Part shown: positions 1 to 8,114 of the stretch, piece by piece | Layout of the letters: every line of letters starts with the position of its first letter | Position numbering within the stretch: the first letter of the stretch is position 1 | From: Stramonita haemastoma | Taxonomy: Eukaryota > Mollusca > Gastropoda > Neogastropoda > Muricidae | Assembly (NCBI GenBank): GCA_030674155.1 | Contig: CM060316.1 | Coordinates: 86,399,868-86,409,867 of the forward strand | DNA length: 10,000 nucleotides | Direction of reading: 5' to 3' | Made by a program: the position numbers and the translations under genes | The notes under the pieces: generated by a model | The model's database searches: none | The model's input: the letters and a program-made list of their open reading frames with translations, nothing else | What the model was told of the DNA's origin: nothing

Positions 1-12
1 TGTGTGTGTGTG

Positions 13-73
<61 letters not shown>

Positions 74-179
74 TGTGTTCGTGTGCGTGTGCGTGTGTGT
101 GTGCTATGTGTGTGTGTTGTGTGCGTGTGTGTGTAAGTGTGTGTGTATGTGTGTGTGTGTGTGTTGTGTGTGTGTGTGT

Positions 180-211
<32 letters not shown>
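1..211. repeat. (TG)n microsatellite, interrupted
   Basis: A TG dinucleotide array runs from the left window edge to about 211. It is broken by single-base variants (TGTTG, TATG, TTCG, GCG, TAAG), which are denser between 67 and 180. Open frames here read as Cys-Val strings and are not genes. The array probably continues beyond the window. Alternating purine-pyrimidine sequence of this kind is prone to Z-DNA, which is general knowledge and not tested here. Confidence 0.97.
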
Positions 212-214
<3 letters not shown>

Positions 215-585
215 TTTCCAATATATGGAGAAAAGATAGAGGGGCTATCTAAAGCTTTGGGTCAGTTAGTTCACATGTACTCATAGAAAATTAATAAAGA
301 TATGCTTTCAAGGAGGCTTTATTATCATCAACATTAAGTTTTCTTTGAGAATATTAGATTCAAATGTGATGACATCATTGATTTTAATAACAGAATTTAT
401 TGATTATTCCCTGTTTTCCTCAGTTTTTCATTTAAGTTAATTACCCGAAGTTTTGAATTCGAAACAGTGTTGGACGTGTTTGGTGGTTAGTGGCCTGTTC
501 ATAAGCTGAGCACTTAAAAGGATAAGTTGTAGCATTTAGCTTCTTTAAACCCAAGTCAAGGGCAATGCATCACTGTCAATAATTA
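212..585. other. AT-rich unique DNA, no gene seen
   Basis: This stretch is moderately AT-rich with stops in all frames. I see no splice-bounded open segment, RNA gene or repeat unit that I recognise. It reads as ordinary intergenic or intronic sequence. Confidence 0.6.
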
Positions 586-660
586 TTCTCTCTCTCTTTG
601 TTTTTCTCTCTCTCTCTGTTCCTCTCTGTTTCTGTTTCTGTTTCTGTTTCTGTTTCTGTT

Positions 661-757
<97 letters not shown>
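586..757. repeat. (CT)n microsatellite with internal (GTTTCT)6
   Basis: A pyrimidine tract of CT repeats contains six tandem GTTTCT hexamers at 628-663, followed by nearly uninterrupted CT to 757. It ends exactly where the open frame of the retrotransposon fragment becomes protein-like, so it replaces or has expanded within the upstream part of that element. Confidence 0.95.
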
Positions 758-759
<2 letters not shown>

Positions 760-1489
760 ATTTTTAGGAGTACCTGTAAGAACACCAAATAAGATGGTAT
801 ACGGTGATTTAGGAAGATATCCACTTTATGTCAATTCTTGTATAAGAGCCATTAGGTACTGGTTAAAACTACTGCATTTTGATCAAAATAGAATATCATA
901 TAATGCTTATTGCATGCAGTTAGAATTAGATAGAAACGGGAAATATTGCTGGATTTCAAAAATAAGAGAAATTTTGTGTGAAACTGGTTTTAACATTGTT
1001 TGGATGCAACAAAGTGTGGGGGATGTAAAGGCTTTCTTAGGTATGTTTAAACAAAGATTAGTAGATCTGTTCATTCAAGAATGGGATGGGACTATAAGAG
1101 ACAAAGAGAGGTATGACAGTTACAGATCATTTAAAAGTATTTTTGAAAAAGAGGAATATATAAACTCTATAAATGTCTACTGCTTTCGATTAGCAATTAC
1201 ACAAGCAAGATGTAACGTGTTACCTCTTAATAATAATGTATATAGATATAGTGAGAATGCTCAAGAAAAAAAGTGTCCTTTCTGTAAAACAAAAGATGAA
1301 AACGAAGCCCACTTTCTAATGGAATGTTGCATGTATGCAGACTTGAGGGAAAAGTTTCTAAGCAAGTGTGTCAACGTGCCATTGCCAGATCTGCTCAAAG
1401 CAACAAATGATGAGTGCAAGCACGGTTTATCTAGATATATTTTTCATTCTATCAACAAAAGGAAAATTCTACTTCAAGCTGTGTATTGA
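758..1489 (+). pseudogene. LINE reverse-transcriptase C-terminal fragment, 5'-truncated
   Basis: This is the C-terminal end of a non-LTR retrotransposon polyprotein (endonuclease/reverse transcriptase), the enzyme that would copy element RNA at a nicked target. The protein-like frame begins at 758, immediately after the CT tract, with residues reading FLGVPVRTPNK and then MVYGDLGRYPLY. The Met at 794 is therefore internal and not a start. About 243 codons run to the TGA ending at 1489. The segment NSCIRAIRYWLKLL is typical of the region after the RT thumb. A zinc-knuckle-like CX2CX8HX4C cluster (CPFC, then EAHFLMEC; coded at 1274-1327) lies near the C-terminus, as in many LINE families. The endonuclease, the RT catalytic motifs and the whole N-terminal part are absent, so the copy cannot act alone. 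The remaining frame has no stop or frameshift, which suggests a fairly recent insertion. I cannot assign the clade (CR1, Jockey, RTE or other) from this fragment. Confidence 0.85.
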
Positions 1490-1615
1490 AATACTGATAC
1501 GATTTGATTTGATTTACACTTAATATGCATGATTTCCAAAATTTTCATTAAATATCATTTTCATTTTGTGTGTTGGTTATGCTTGTTATAGGGGTCATGA
1601 CTTTGTTTAGGCATA
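1490..1615 (+). other. 3' flank of LINE fragment, probable 3' UTR
   Basis: AT-rich sequence follows the LINE stop codon. It holds a short run of GATTT units (about 1501-1515) and leads directly into the tandem duplication. It is probably the element's 3' UTR, but the true 3' end and any target-site duplication cannot be seen. Confidence 0.4.
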
Positions 1616-1733
1616 ACATGTACTTTTTGTGCATTGACTTTGCCAATAATATGAATAAACCCATTATGTCATCCCAAGTCCAAGAGATGTATTGTGGGCC
1701 AGGGCCAATGTACATTGATTATCCCAGTGTTCA
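1616..1733 (+). repeat. Diverged tandem duplication, copy 1
   Basis: This segment matches 1824-1942 at a constant offset of 208 bp. By hand count, 79 of 93 positions agree without gaps between 1624-1716 and 1832-1924. Shared blocks include CATCCCAAG and GGCCAATGTACATT. It holds an AATAAA at 1654-1659. Near its end CAGTGTTCA occurs once (1725-1733), the same motif that is amplified in copy 2. Both copies happen to be open in one frame, but the 208-bp offset is not a multiple of three and I infer no protein. It may belong to the 3' UTR of the upstream LINE. Confidence 0.85.
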
Positions 1734-1823
1734 TAGTTCTCTCCCCAGATAAAATCATATTTTGGGACACTAGGGTCATAATCATGACTTAGACAAATGT
1801 TTTTCTTCTGTCACCAGTCATGA

Positions 1824-1942
1824 ATCTATACCTTTTGTGCATTTGCTTTGCCAATGATATGAATGAATCTTTTGTTTCATCCCAAGCCCAAGAAATGTAT
1901 TGTGGTCCATGGCCAATGTACATTAAACCATTTCAGTGTTCA
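1824..1942 (+). repeat. Diverged tandem duplication, copy 2
   Basis: This is the second copy of the 1616-1733 unit, about 85 percent identical over the best 93 bp by hand count. The 90 bp between the copies (1734-1823) aligns poorly with the left flank of copy 1, so the original unit was either about 208 bp and has eroded, or a shorter unit with spacer. The copy runs straight into a 7-bp minisatellite and then a CT tract. Confidence 0.85.
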
Positions 1943-1979
1943 GTGTTCAGTGTTCAGTGTTCAGTGTTCAGTGTTCAGT

Positions 1980-1980
<1 letters not shown>
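1932..1980 (+). repeat. (TTCAGTG)7 minisatellite
   Basis: Seven perfect TTCAGTG heptamers occur in tandem. The corresponding position in copy 1 of the duplication has only one such motif, so this array expanded after duplication. It passes without spacer into a CT tract at 1981. Confidence 0.97.
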
Positions 1981-2211
<231 letters not shown>

Positions 2212-2581
2212 GTCAAAGTATGAAATACAATGCCGAGAAAAACAAAGGTCTGGATGCCTTGGGGTCTTTGCTTTGATGCTTTCTTGAGAAACAATACCCT
2301 GTGCTGAAAAACACTGCTGAAGGCGAGTAGACACAGTCTCAGACGTCTGATCCTATCGATCCCCAGTCTGCATGTACAGTCCAGTCTGCCGTCTACAGGG
2401 GGTTTAAAAGTGGGGATTCTTTATGATACCCCAGGCCAGCTTACAGGCAGACCTGCCAGATGTTTGTGTGTTTGTATAATTACATACAGCTTTAGAAGGT
2501 GAAACGTGTGTTAGATATTGATGAAGGGTGGGTTGACAAAAATCATGAATGTACGTACCTAACCTGTACCTAGGTATTCAC
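2212..2581. other. Unique sequence, no gene recognised
   Basis: This is mixed-composition unique DNA without a convincing open segment. It flanks the candidate exon at 2582-2700 on its minus-strand 3' side. Confidence 0.5.
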
Positions 2582-2700
2582 CAGTTCACATACAGCCGTG
2601 GTGTTGAACAAGAGTCTGCTGGGTTGCTTTCTTGGAGAATGAGGTGCAGACTGTGTAAAATCTTCTTCTGTAAGTAGGGATACATCTGGTTCCTTGATAA
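2582..2700 (-). other. Possible internal exon, unidentified (strand uncertain)
   Basis: I do not recognise a protein. On the minus strand a 119-nt segment is bounded by a TTACAG acceptor (just right of 2700) and a GTGAAT donor (just left of 2582). It carries two partial bases and then 39 codons with no stop, including EPDVSLLTEEDFTQSAP and SPRKQPSRLLFNTTAVCEL, which look like a hydrophilic, perhaps disordered, segment. The frame is also open further upstream on the minus strand, to about 2821. Against it, the acceptor has a weak pyrimidine tract and the donor is not optimal. The plus strand also has a splice-consistent open stretch (about 2584-2670, ending at a good GTAAGT donor), so the strand is not settled. 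Chance openness is a real alternative. Confidence 0.25.
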
Positions 2701-3169
2701 CTGTAATACTTTTCAATATCGTGTGAGTGATGAGAGTTTTTTTGAGGACGCTCAGCATGGTGATTGATGTAGAAAAATTGTTCATGCTTTGATCCTGATA
2801 TTGTTTATGTACAGTTTTCACAAAGCTCAGACTTTCTCTTTTTAGTCAGGATATTCTGTTTGTGCTGCTTACAGAAAACAGTTTTGTAGAGAGGAGGACT
2901 GTAAATAAGAGTTTAGCATGATTTTGATTTTTTATGATGATAATGTGCATAGTAACTACTAAAGATTTTGCACTGAAGGGTTTTTTTGTGCATTGTTTGA
3001 GATGTGACAGGACACTTTGTTTTTATCATTGCCTTCACCTCTAAGGTTTCTTCTTTTTAATAATTGGCATACTGATGTAAGACTGCATCTTTTAACAATC
3101 CATACTACCGGTTAGCTTGGAATATGTCAAACAATGCCCTGCAGAATCTAAGATCAGAATCATGTGGAA
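2701..3169. other. AT-rich unique DNA, no gene seen
   Basis: This is AT-rich, stop-laden sequence with several T runs. No RNA gene, repeat family or coding segment could be supported, apart from the uncertain upstream extension of the minus-strand open frame to about 2821. Confidence 0.5.
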
Positions 3170-3278
<109 letters not shown>

Positions 3279-3420
3279 ACAGTTTAATACTACCAAACAA
3301 GCAACAAGCTCAAGCAGAAAAGAAACCTTTCTCCAATAGTTTCCCTTGCAAAGACTGCACACAACAATAGCTTATAGAAAAAAAATAGCCAGTTTAGTCA
3401 CAGATTTGCAGATAAGTCAG

Positions 3421-3602
3421 ACTAATTAATGTTTCTCTTCTCAAAAAACGAAGTCGTAAAAAACCTAGAAAGAAAAAAAACTGTTTTCTAAACAGATTTC
3501 CGACTTGTGATAAACGTGGAAAAAAAACAACCAAGATTGATAAGAAGATTAAGTGTTTCCGTATTTTTCTGCTACAAAATGGGAGAGGTAATTTATACAA
3601 CA
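3421..3602 (+). repeat. Dispersed unnamed repeat, copy A
   Basis: This stretch matches 9817-10000 in the same orientation. An identical 13-bp block AGTCGTAAAAAAC (3452-3464) sits in a 44-bp ungapped alignment with 31 identities by hand count. A GACTTG block follows (3502-3507). Then TTTTCTGCTACAAAAT (3565-3580) matches 15 of 16 bases at 9966-9981. Spacing stays within about 6 bp over some 180 bp. I do not recognise the family. The minus-strand open frame that crosses it (3394-3663) is rich in Phe and Leu because of the A runs and is not a credible gene. Confidence 0.75.
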
Positions 3603-3934
3603 AAAGAAAACTACATAATAGGCCCACGTCTTGACGCGTTACGTTATGACGTTCAACAATCAAATACCATAAAAAAAATCAATCAATAACTGTTGCAATG
3701 TGTACATGACTAATCAGGAAATGTCCAAGGCCAAATATCAATATAGCATTCGCTATATTAACTCAATCATGTAATCGATAGATCCTTGCAGTAAGGTAAT
3801 CACAGAAAATCTGCGACAATACGTCATGACTTAACAGGACCTGGTGGGGTGAAGGACGGGGATGTTTTAGATTTCCTTGATCTGCAGCATGCAGCTCTGC
3901 TCCTGCCTTCATCTGTCCTGTATTTGTGTCTCCA
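3603..3934. other. Unique sequence, no gene seen
   Basis: This is mixed AT-rich DNA between repeat copy A and the C14/CA array. The right end of copy A may extend into it. I see no coding or RNA gene signal. Confidence 0.5.
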
Positions 3935-4193
<259 letters not shown>

Positions 4194-4593
4194 TCAAACA
4201 ATCCATACAAGAGTGTAGGCCCAGCGGATGGATGGTATGGTGGTATTTGTTGGCAGAACAGATAATTTATCCCCAAACCTACACACATGCAAACTTGCAG
4301 CAAGCTGGGGAAGGATCAACTTCATCACGTTCCACATACCCAAGATCCACAACCTCAAAAGTTTCAACGCGATACTGGACCTAGTCACTACTTGATGAGG
4401 TCATGGGGAAAGTGAAGGAAATATCCTACGTAGGGAATAGTTCAATAACTCCACAGCGCATCTTGCTTAGCAGTCGATCTCCAGTGTTTATCCAGAACAT
4501 CCTCTGATGCCTTGCTGAAGCCTTGAAGTATCTTCTGTGTGTGCTGGTGCATCGGTAGTCCGCTGAATGATCGTTTAAATCACAGAGGGATTT

Positions 4594-4596
<3 letters not shown>
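4194..4596. other. Unique island between CA and TG arrays
   Basis: About 400 bp of ordinary-complexity DNA. On the plus strand a short open stretch contains FHIPKIHNLKSFNAILDLV before a stop near 4388. On the minus strand two overlapping frames are open over about 4430-4590; one reads HRRYFKASARHQRMFWINTG and the other KILQGFSKASEDVLDKHW. They cannot all be coding and I recognise none. It may be a decayed transposon or exon remnant, or chance. Confidence 0.4.
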
Positions 4597-4885
<289 letters not shown>

Positions 4886-5077
4886 CAGATCATTGGTTTA
4901 TAGCCTCCTCTGAAGGGACTTCCTGGAGAGTGTAGGGCCTAGCAGGAATGCATGTCAAGTGCAGGAGAAAAACCAATCTCTTCAAACACACAAGTAAGCA
5001 GTGATGTGACTCAAACACACACTCTCAGATTTACCAGCAGATCACACATTCGACGATCTGACCACAAGGCTGTTTCA

Positions 5078-5198
5078 TCCCCATCCCCATCCCCATACTC
5101 TTGCTTCTCTCCCCTTCTCCAACCACTCTCAACACTTCCCCCCCTCTCCCGGCCCCACCAACCCCTTCCCAGCTTCCATCCCCTCCCCCCCCCCTCCC
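5078..5198 (-). repeat. C-rich tract with minus-strand G-quadruplex motif
   Basis: The plus strand is strongly pyrimidine-rich. It starts with three tandem CCCCAT units (about 5078-5096). Between 5138 and 5165 there are four C runs of at least three bases (5138-5144, 5148-5150, 5153-5156, 5162-5165) separated by loops of 3, 2 and 5 bases. On the minus strand this fits the G3+N1-7 quadruplex pattern. Further C runs follow, including C10 at 5185-5194. A biological role is not shown. Confidence 0.7.
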
Positions 5199-5516
5199 AA
5201 TATTCTGTAAAGAAACTAACTGATAAACAGATGACAGGAAACTCTATGGCAAATGGACGCTTCGTTCCACCCTGGTTACGCACACAGAGTCAGAGAGTCA
5301 GAGATGCTAACATTCCCCACCGCAACACTGCTGCAATCCGAATCACCATTAGCTAATGGCTGCACCTCCATGTCACTGTGGATTTTGGTTTGGTTGGTTG
5401 GTTTGGATTTGGTCTTTTTTTCCCCCTTGGGCAGGGTTGGGATTGCTGATGTCACTCACTGCAGCACTGCTGTCATCGTGTGTCAGTTGCAGCTCTCTAT
5501 GTCACAACTATCTGTT
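5199..5516. other. Unique sequence, no gene seen
   Basis: This is moderate-complexity DNA with short open frames but no recognisable protein or splice-bounded exon. A TTGG-rich patch occurs around 5388-5412. Confidence 0.5.
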
Positions 5517-5557
5517 GTTTGTTTGTTTGTTTGTTTGTTTGTTTGTTGTGTTTGTTG
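5517..5557. repeat. (GTTT)7 microsatellite
   Basis: Seven perfect GTTT tetramers (5517-5544) are followed by imperfect units. The Phe-Val-Cys-Leu reading of this stretch is a repeat artefact. Confidence 0.95.
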
Positions 5558-5783
5558 AGGCAGAGTGTTGCGCTCTCAGTTGAATCACTGCAATCACCAA
5601 ACACCAAAACACATTTTACCCGTCTAATATCACAACTTGTGAAAAGATGTTAAATGAATTTGAACACTGTCTATATATATGTGTGTAGAACTGAGAGTCA
5701 AGTCTTTGAAATGCAGAAAGAGAAAGACAATGAGAGACACGAAAAGAGGACAGACAGAGGGACACAGAGAGTGGAAAAACATA

Positions 5784-5822
5784 CAGGCAGGCAGGCAGCA
5801 GGCAGGCAGGCAGGCAGGCAGT
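5784..5822. repeat. (GGCA)n microsatellite
   Basis: Tandem GGCA tetramers with one 3-bp slip end in AGCAGCAG. The preceding 5700-5783 stretch is purine-rich (GA and GACA units). This low-complexity zone lies just upstream of the SINE and hides any target-site duplication. Confidence 0.93.
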
Positions 5823-5850
5823 AGCAGCAGACAGAGAGACGGATAGATAA

Positions 5851-6307
5851 GGAAGGACGGTGGCAGGATGGTTAAGACGTTCGCCTGCCAATATGTAAAC
5901 CGCGAGTTTCTGGGTTCGTACCCAGCTCGCCCTTTCTTCCCAGTTTGACGAAAAAATCGAACTGAATGTCAAAGTCATTCGGATGAGACTATAAACCGAG
6001 GTCCCGTGTGCGAACGCACGCAGAACATCTTGCAACACGTTAAAATCCCGTTCCGCCTTTCGGAAGATCAGGCCATCGTGTGCCGGTAGGAACGGATGAC
6101 AAAATTAAAAAAAAAAACCAGCATGCACACAGGTGTTGTGTTTAGACACCATCCCTGAGGGGAAAAAAATAATGGGTAGGCGCTGCACTTGTGGCGACGC
6201 GCTCTCCCCGGGGAAAGCAGCCGAATTTCACGCAGACAAATCTGCTGTGACATAAAGTGGTATAAAATATAATTAATAAAAATAATAAATAAATAAAATA
6301 AAAATAA
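5851..6307 (+). mobile_element. tRNA-headed SINE, about 455 bp, mollusc-type
   Basis: This is a short interspersed element: non-coding, copied by RNA polymerase III and mobilised by a partner LINE. The 5' head is tRNA-like with A- and B-box promoters (5861-5923). The body follows, containing ATTCGGATGAGACTATAAAC (from 5979) and ending in two small hairpins: GTGCGAACGCAC at 6008-6019 and a TTCCG/CGGAA stem with a 5-nt loop at 6051-6065. An A-rich linker (6101-6117) leads to a 42-bp module (6119-6160), then a tail segment with GCGACGCGCTCTCCCC and an AT-rich simple end (about 6265-6307). From memory, the body and tail motifs recur in gastropod and bivalve SINEs. It could instead be two nested or adjacent elements, joined at the A-rich linker. 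The flanks are low-complexity (GACAGACAG-like on both sides), so no target-site duplication can be called. Confidence 0.75.
5861..5923 (+). promoter_or_regulatory. Internal Pol III promoter (A box and B box) of SINE
   Basis: The A-box-like sequence TGGCAGGATGG lies at 5861-5871 and the B-box-like sequence GGTTCGTACCC at 5913-5923, the latter close to the GGTTCGANNCC consensus. The T-arm stem CTGGG/CCCAG (5910-5914 with 5921-5925) is intact but the loop is 6 nt. No matching acceptor stem is present, so this is a SINE head and not a functional tRNA gene. The box spacing is somewhat longer than in a plain tRNA. Confidence 0.75.
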
Positions 6308-6394
6308 GACAGACAGAAAGAAAGACACCCAGAAAGACGGACAGGCAAATAAACAAACAAACAGAAAAACTAATTTCTCTTACTATTTTTCAAG

Positions 6395-6487
6395 GGCTCT
6401 GACTATGAGCTCTATGAACCGGTGAAGGATTATATTTCAGACATGAAGGGATCTAAAAGATTAAATTCCAGACAGGAGACGTTCAAA
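6395..6487 (+). other. Candidate internal exon, 31 codons, unidentified
   Basis: A 93-nt segment has every hallmark of a short internal exon. Upstream lie a branch-point-like CTAAT (6370-6374) and a pyrimidine tract, then TTTTTCAAG with the acceptor AG at 6393-6394. Downstream, AAA is followed by the donor GTAAAG (6488-6493). The reading frame is 31 codons in phase 0 at both ends, with no stop, and has balanced codon use unlike the flanking repeats. The peptide begins GSDYELYEPVKDYISDMKG and continues with SRQETFK, a charged, soluble-looking segment. I do not recognise the family. No partner exon is evident nearby; the next ones may lie outside the window. If real, the SINE and the T/G-rich tract are intronic. 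Chance is the alternative, because 31 open codons alone are weak evidence. Confidence 0.4.
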
Positions 6488-6533
6488 GTAAAGCATAACA
6501 ATCCTGAATTGATAGCCATCAGTTGGATTTGTT

Positions 6534-7020
6534 TCTGTGTGTGTGTGTGTGGTTAGGTTTTTTCCATGTTTGCTGTCTTGGTTTTGTTTTTTTTCTATGG
6601 TTTTCCAGTCTCCGTTTTTCTGGTTTTTTTTTAATCTGTTTTTTTTGTTTGGCTTTGGGTTTTTGTTGTTGTTGTGGTTGTTGTTGTTTTTAACTTATTT
6701 TCTGCTTTTTGAGGTTTTTTTGTTCTTTCTTCTGTTTTTGAGCTTTTTCGGGTTTTCTGTTTTTTGTTTAGCTTTTTTTAATCGGTTTTTGTTTGTTTGT
6801 TTATTTGTTGTATTTTTTTGTTTTTGTTAGCAGTGGTGGTTGCTAAACTTGAGAAGGTGCTGTGGTGGTATTTCTTTTTGTTTGTCTGAAGAGACAGATT
6901 GCTTCCTCCTATTTTTGTTTGTGTTTCTTGCTTGTTTCTTTTTTATTCTTTGCTTCCTAATTTAGGGGCTCTTTTTGTTTCTTTCTTTTTAAAAAAAAAG
7001 ATAATTGTGTATTGTTTCTT
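6534..7020. repeat. T/G-skewed low-complexity tract
   Basis: For nearly 500 bp the plus strand is dominated by T and G, with many T5-T9 runs and TTTG, TTGTTG and GTTT units, and very few A or C. It starts with a short TG array (6537-6552). The open frame across it is Phe/Leu-rich because of T runs and looks like a false transmembrane protein. It is probably an eroded poly-T or TTTG simple repeat. Confidence 0.7.
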
Positions 7021-7194
7021 GTTTGTCTTGCTCACGTTGTTTGCGAGCTTTACAGTTTATTCTGGTTGGTTGTTTTGAGCGGCTGACGGGGTGTAAGTCT
7101 GCTGAATTGAATGGTTGGCTGATTCAGGTTATGCAACATGTATCAGGGAAACTTTTGATGGGAGGATTTTATATTAAAGTTTGACCATAACAGA
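7021..7194. other. Short unique spacer
   Basis: This is ordinary-complexity sequence between the T/G-rich tract and the polypyrimidine tract. Nothing is recognised in it. Confidence 0.5.
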
Positions 7195-7386
7195 TCCTAG
7201 TTCCTGTTCTTCCTTTTCTTCCCTACCCATCTCTCTCTCCCTCCCTTTTCCCCCCTTCTCTTTTCTCTCTCTCACCCCCCCCCCTCTCTCTCTCTCTCTT
7301 CCCCCTCTCTGTCTCTGTCTCGTCTGTCTGTCTGTTCTGTCTTCTGTCTCTCTTGTCTCTGTCTCTGTCCTTTCTCGTCTTTTGAC

Positions 7387-7421
<35 letters not shown>

Positions 7422-7545
7422 TCCCCTATACTTCTCTCTCCTTCTTCTAATCTTCTCTTCTTCCTTCTCTTCTCCTCCTTCTCTCTCCCTCTCTCTCTTT
7501 AACTCCTTTCTCTGTCCCTTCTTTCTGTTGTTCTCACTTTTCTGA
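7195..7545. repeat. 350-bp polypyrimidine tract
   Basis: The plus strand is almost entirely C and T for about 350 bp: CTCTCC units, C8-9 runs, GTCT/CTGT patches (7308-7370), a pure CT array (about 7392-7417) and TTCTTC-rich ends. Such homopurine-homopyrimidine DNA can form triplex (H-DNA), which is general knowledge. Ser-Leu and Arg-Glu frames are artefacts. Confidence 0.93.
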
Positions 7546-8114
7546 AAGGTTGCAGTAGATAAGAAAAAAAATGACATCAGTTCAGTTAACGGTAAAAGGA
7601 AGGACTGCTGGAACAGAAGAGCCTTGTCTTTGAGTGTGCATCACATGAGTGGATTTACATATACATGGGTCAGTCAAACTGCAGGCAGTAAATGAACAGA
7701 AAGAGGAAGGGAAGGAGATCAAATACATGCGTTAAAATATTGAGTGATTCTAGGGGGAATTGAACAGTTAGGAAAATACCTGTCCTGTACCCAAGGCTTT
7801 GCCAGCCATACTCACTCAGAGTGTTGGCCAAGAATCTCTACTGTGTAGATTTCTTTGGTAGATAACTGCTTCCTTCACCTTTGCCGTGATAGGAGATTTT
7901 GTTTTGTTTATTGCATTCAGTTGGATGATTGTATTAATGGCAGGATGATATAAATCTACAAATGCTAACAATCCTGTTAGCATAATTATTGACTTTGGGA
8001 ATATCGAACAGTCTGCCGAAGAAGGTAAAGTATACCCACTTTGGAAAAAAAAGCTTTGCTTTAAATATACATGTGCTGGCCACTCTTGTTTCGCATTAAT
8101 GTATTGGACAGAAC
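7546..8114. other. Unique sequence, no gene supported
   Basis: This is moderate AT-rich DNA. A possible 36-nt microexon (7556-7591) between a TGCAG acceptor after the pyrimidine tract and a GTAAAA donor was considered and not accepted. No other signal was found. Confidence 0.5.

Noticed and set aside
1570..1945. Duplicated small protein encoded by the two tandem copies
   Set aside because: Both copies are open, but substitutions show no obvious coding constraint, there is no start context or domain, and a non-coding LINE 3' flank explains the sequence more simply.
3394..3663. 89-codon minus-strand frame
   Set aside because: It overlaps the dispersed repeat copy A, is driven by A-runs giving Phe/Leu, and copy B does not support a conserved frame.
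5784..5830. Target-site duplication of the SINE (GACAGACAG-like on both sides)
   Set aside because: Both flanks are GACA/GGCA-rich simple sequence, so short matches are expected by chance.
5854..5930. Functional tRNA gene
   Set aside because: A and B boxes and a T-arm are present, but no acceptor stem pairs and the T-loop is 6 nt; the sequence continues into a SINE body.
6537..6830. 97-codon Phe/Leu-rich frame resembling a membrane protein
   Set aside because: It is produced by T-rich low-complexity DNA; the hydrophobic composition follows from T runs and no normal-complexity coding segment is present.
7556..7591. 36-nt microexon after the polypyrimidine tract
   Set aside because: The acceptor and donor are plausible but the phase does not fit the 6395-6487 candidate (it would begin with a stop codon), and the segment is too short to judge.
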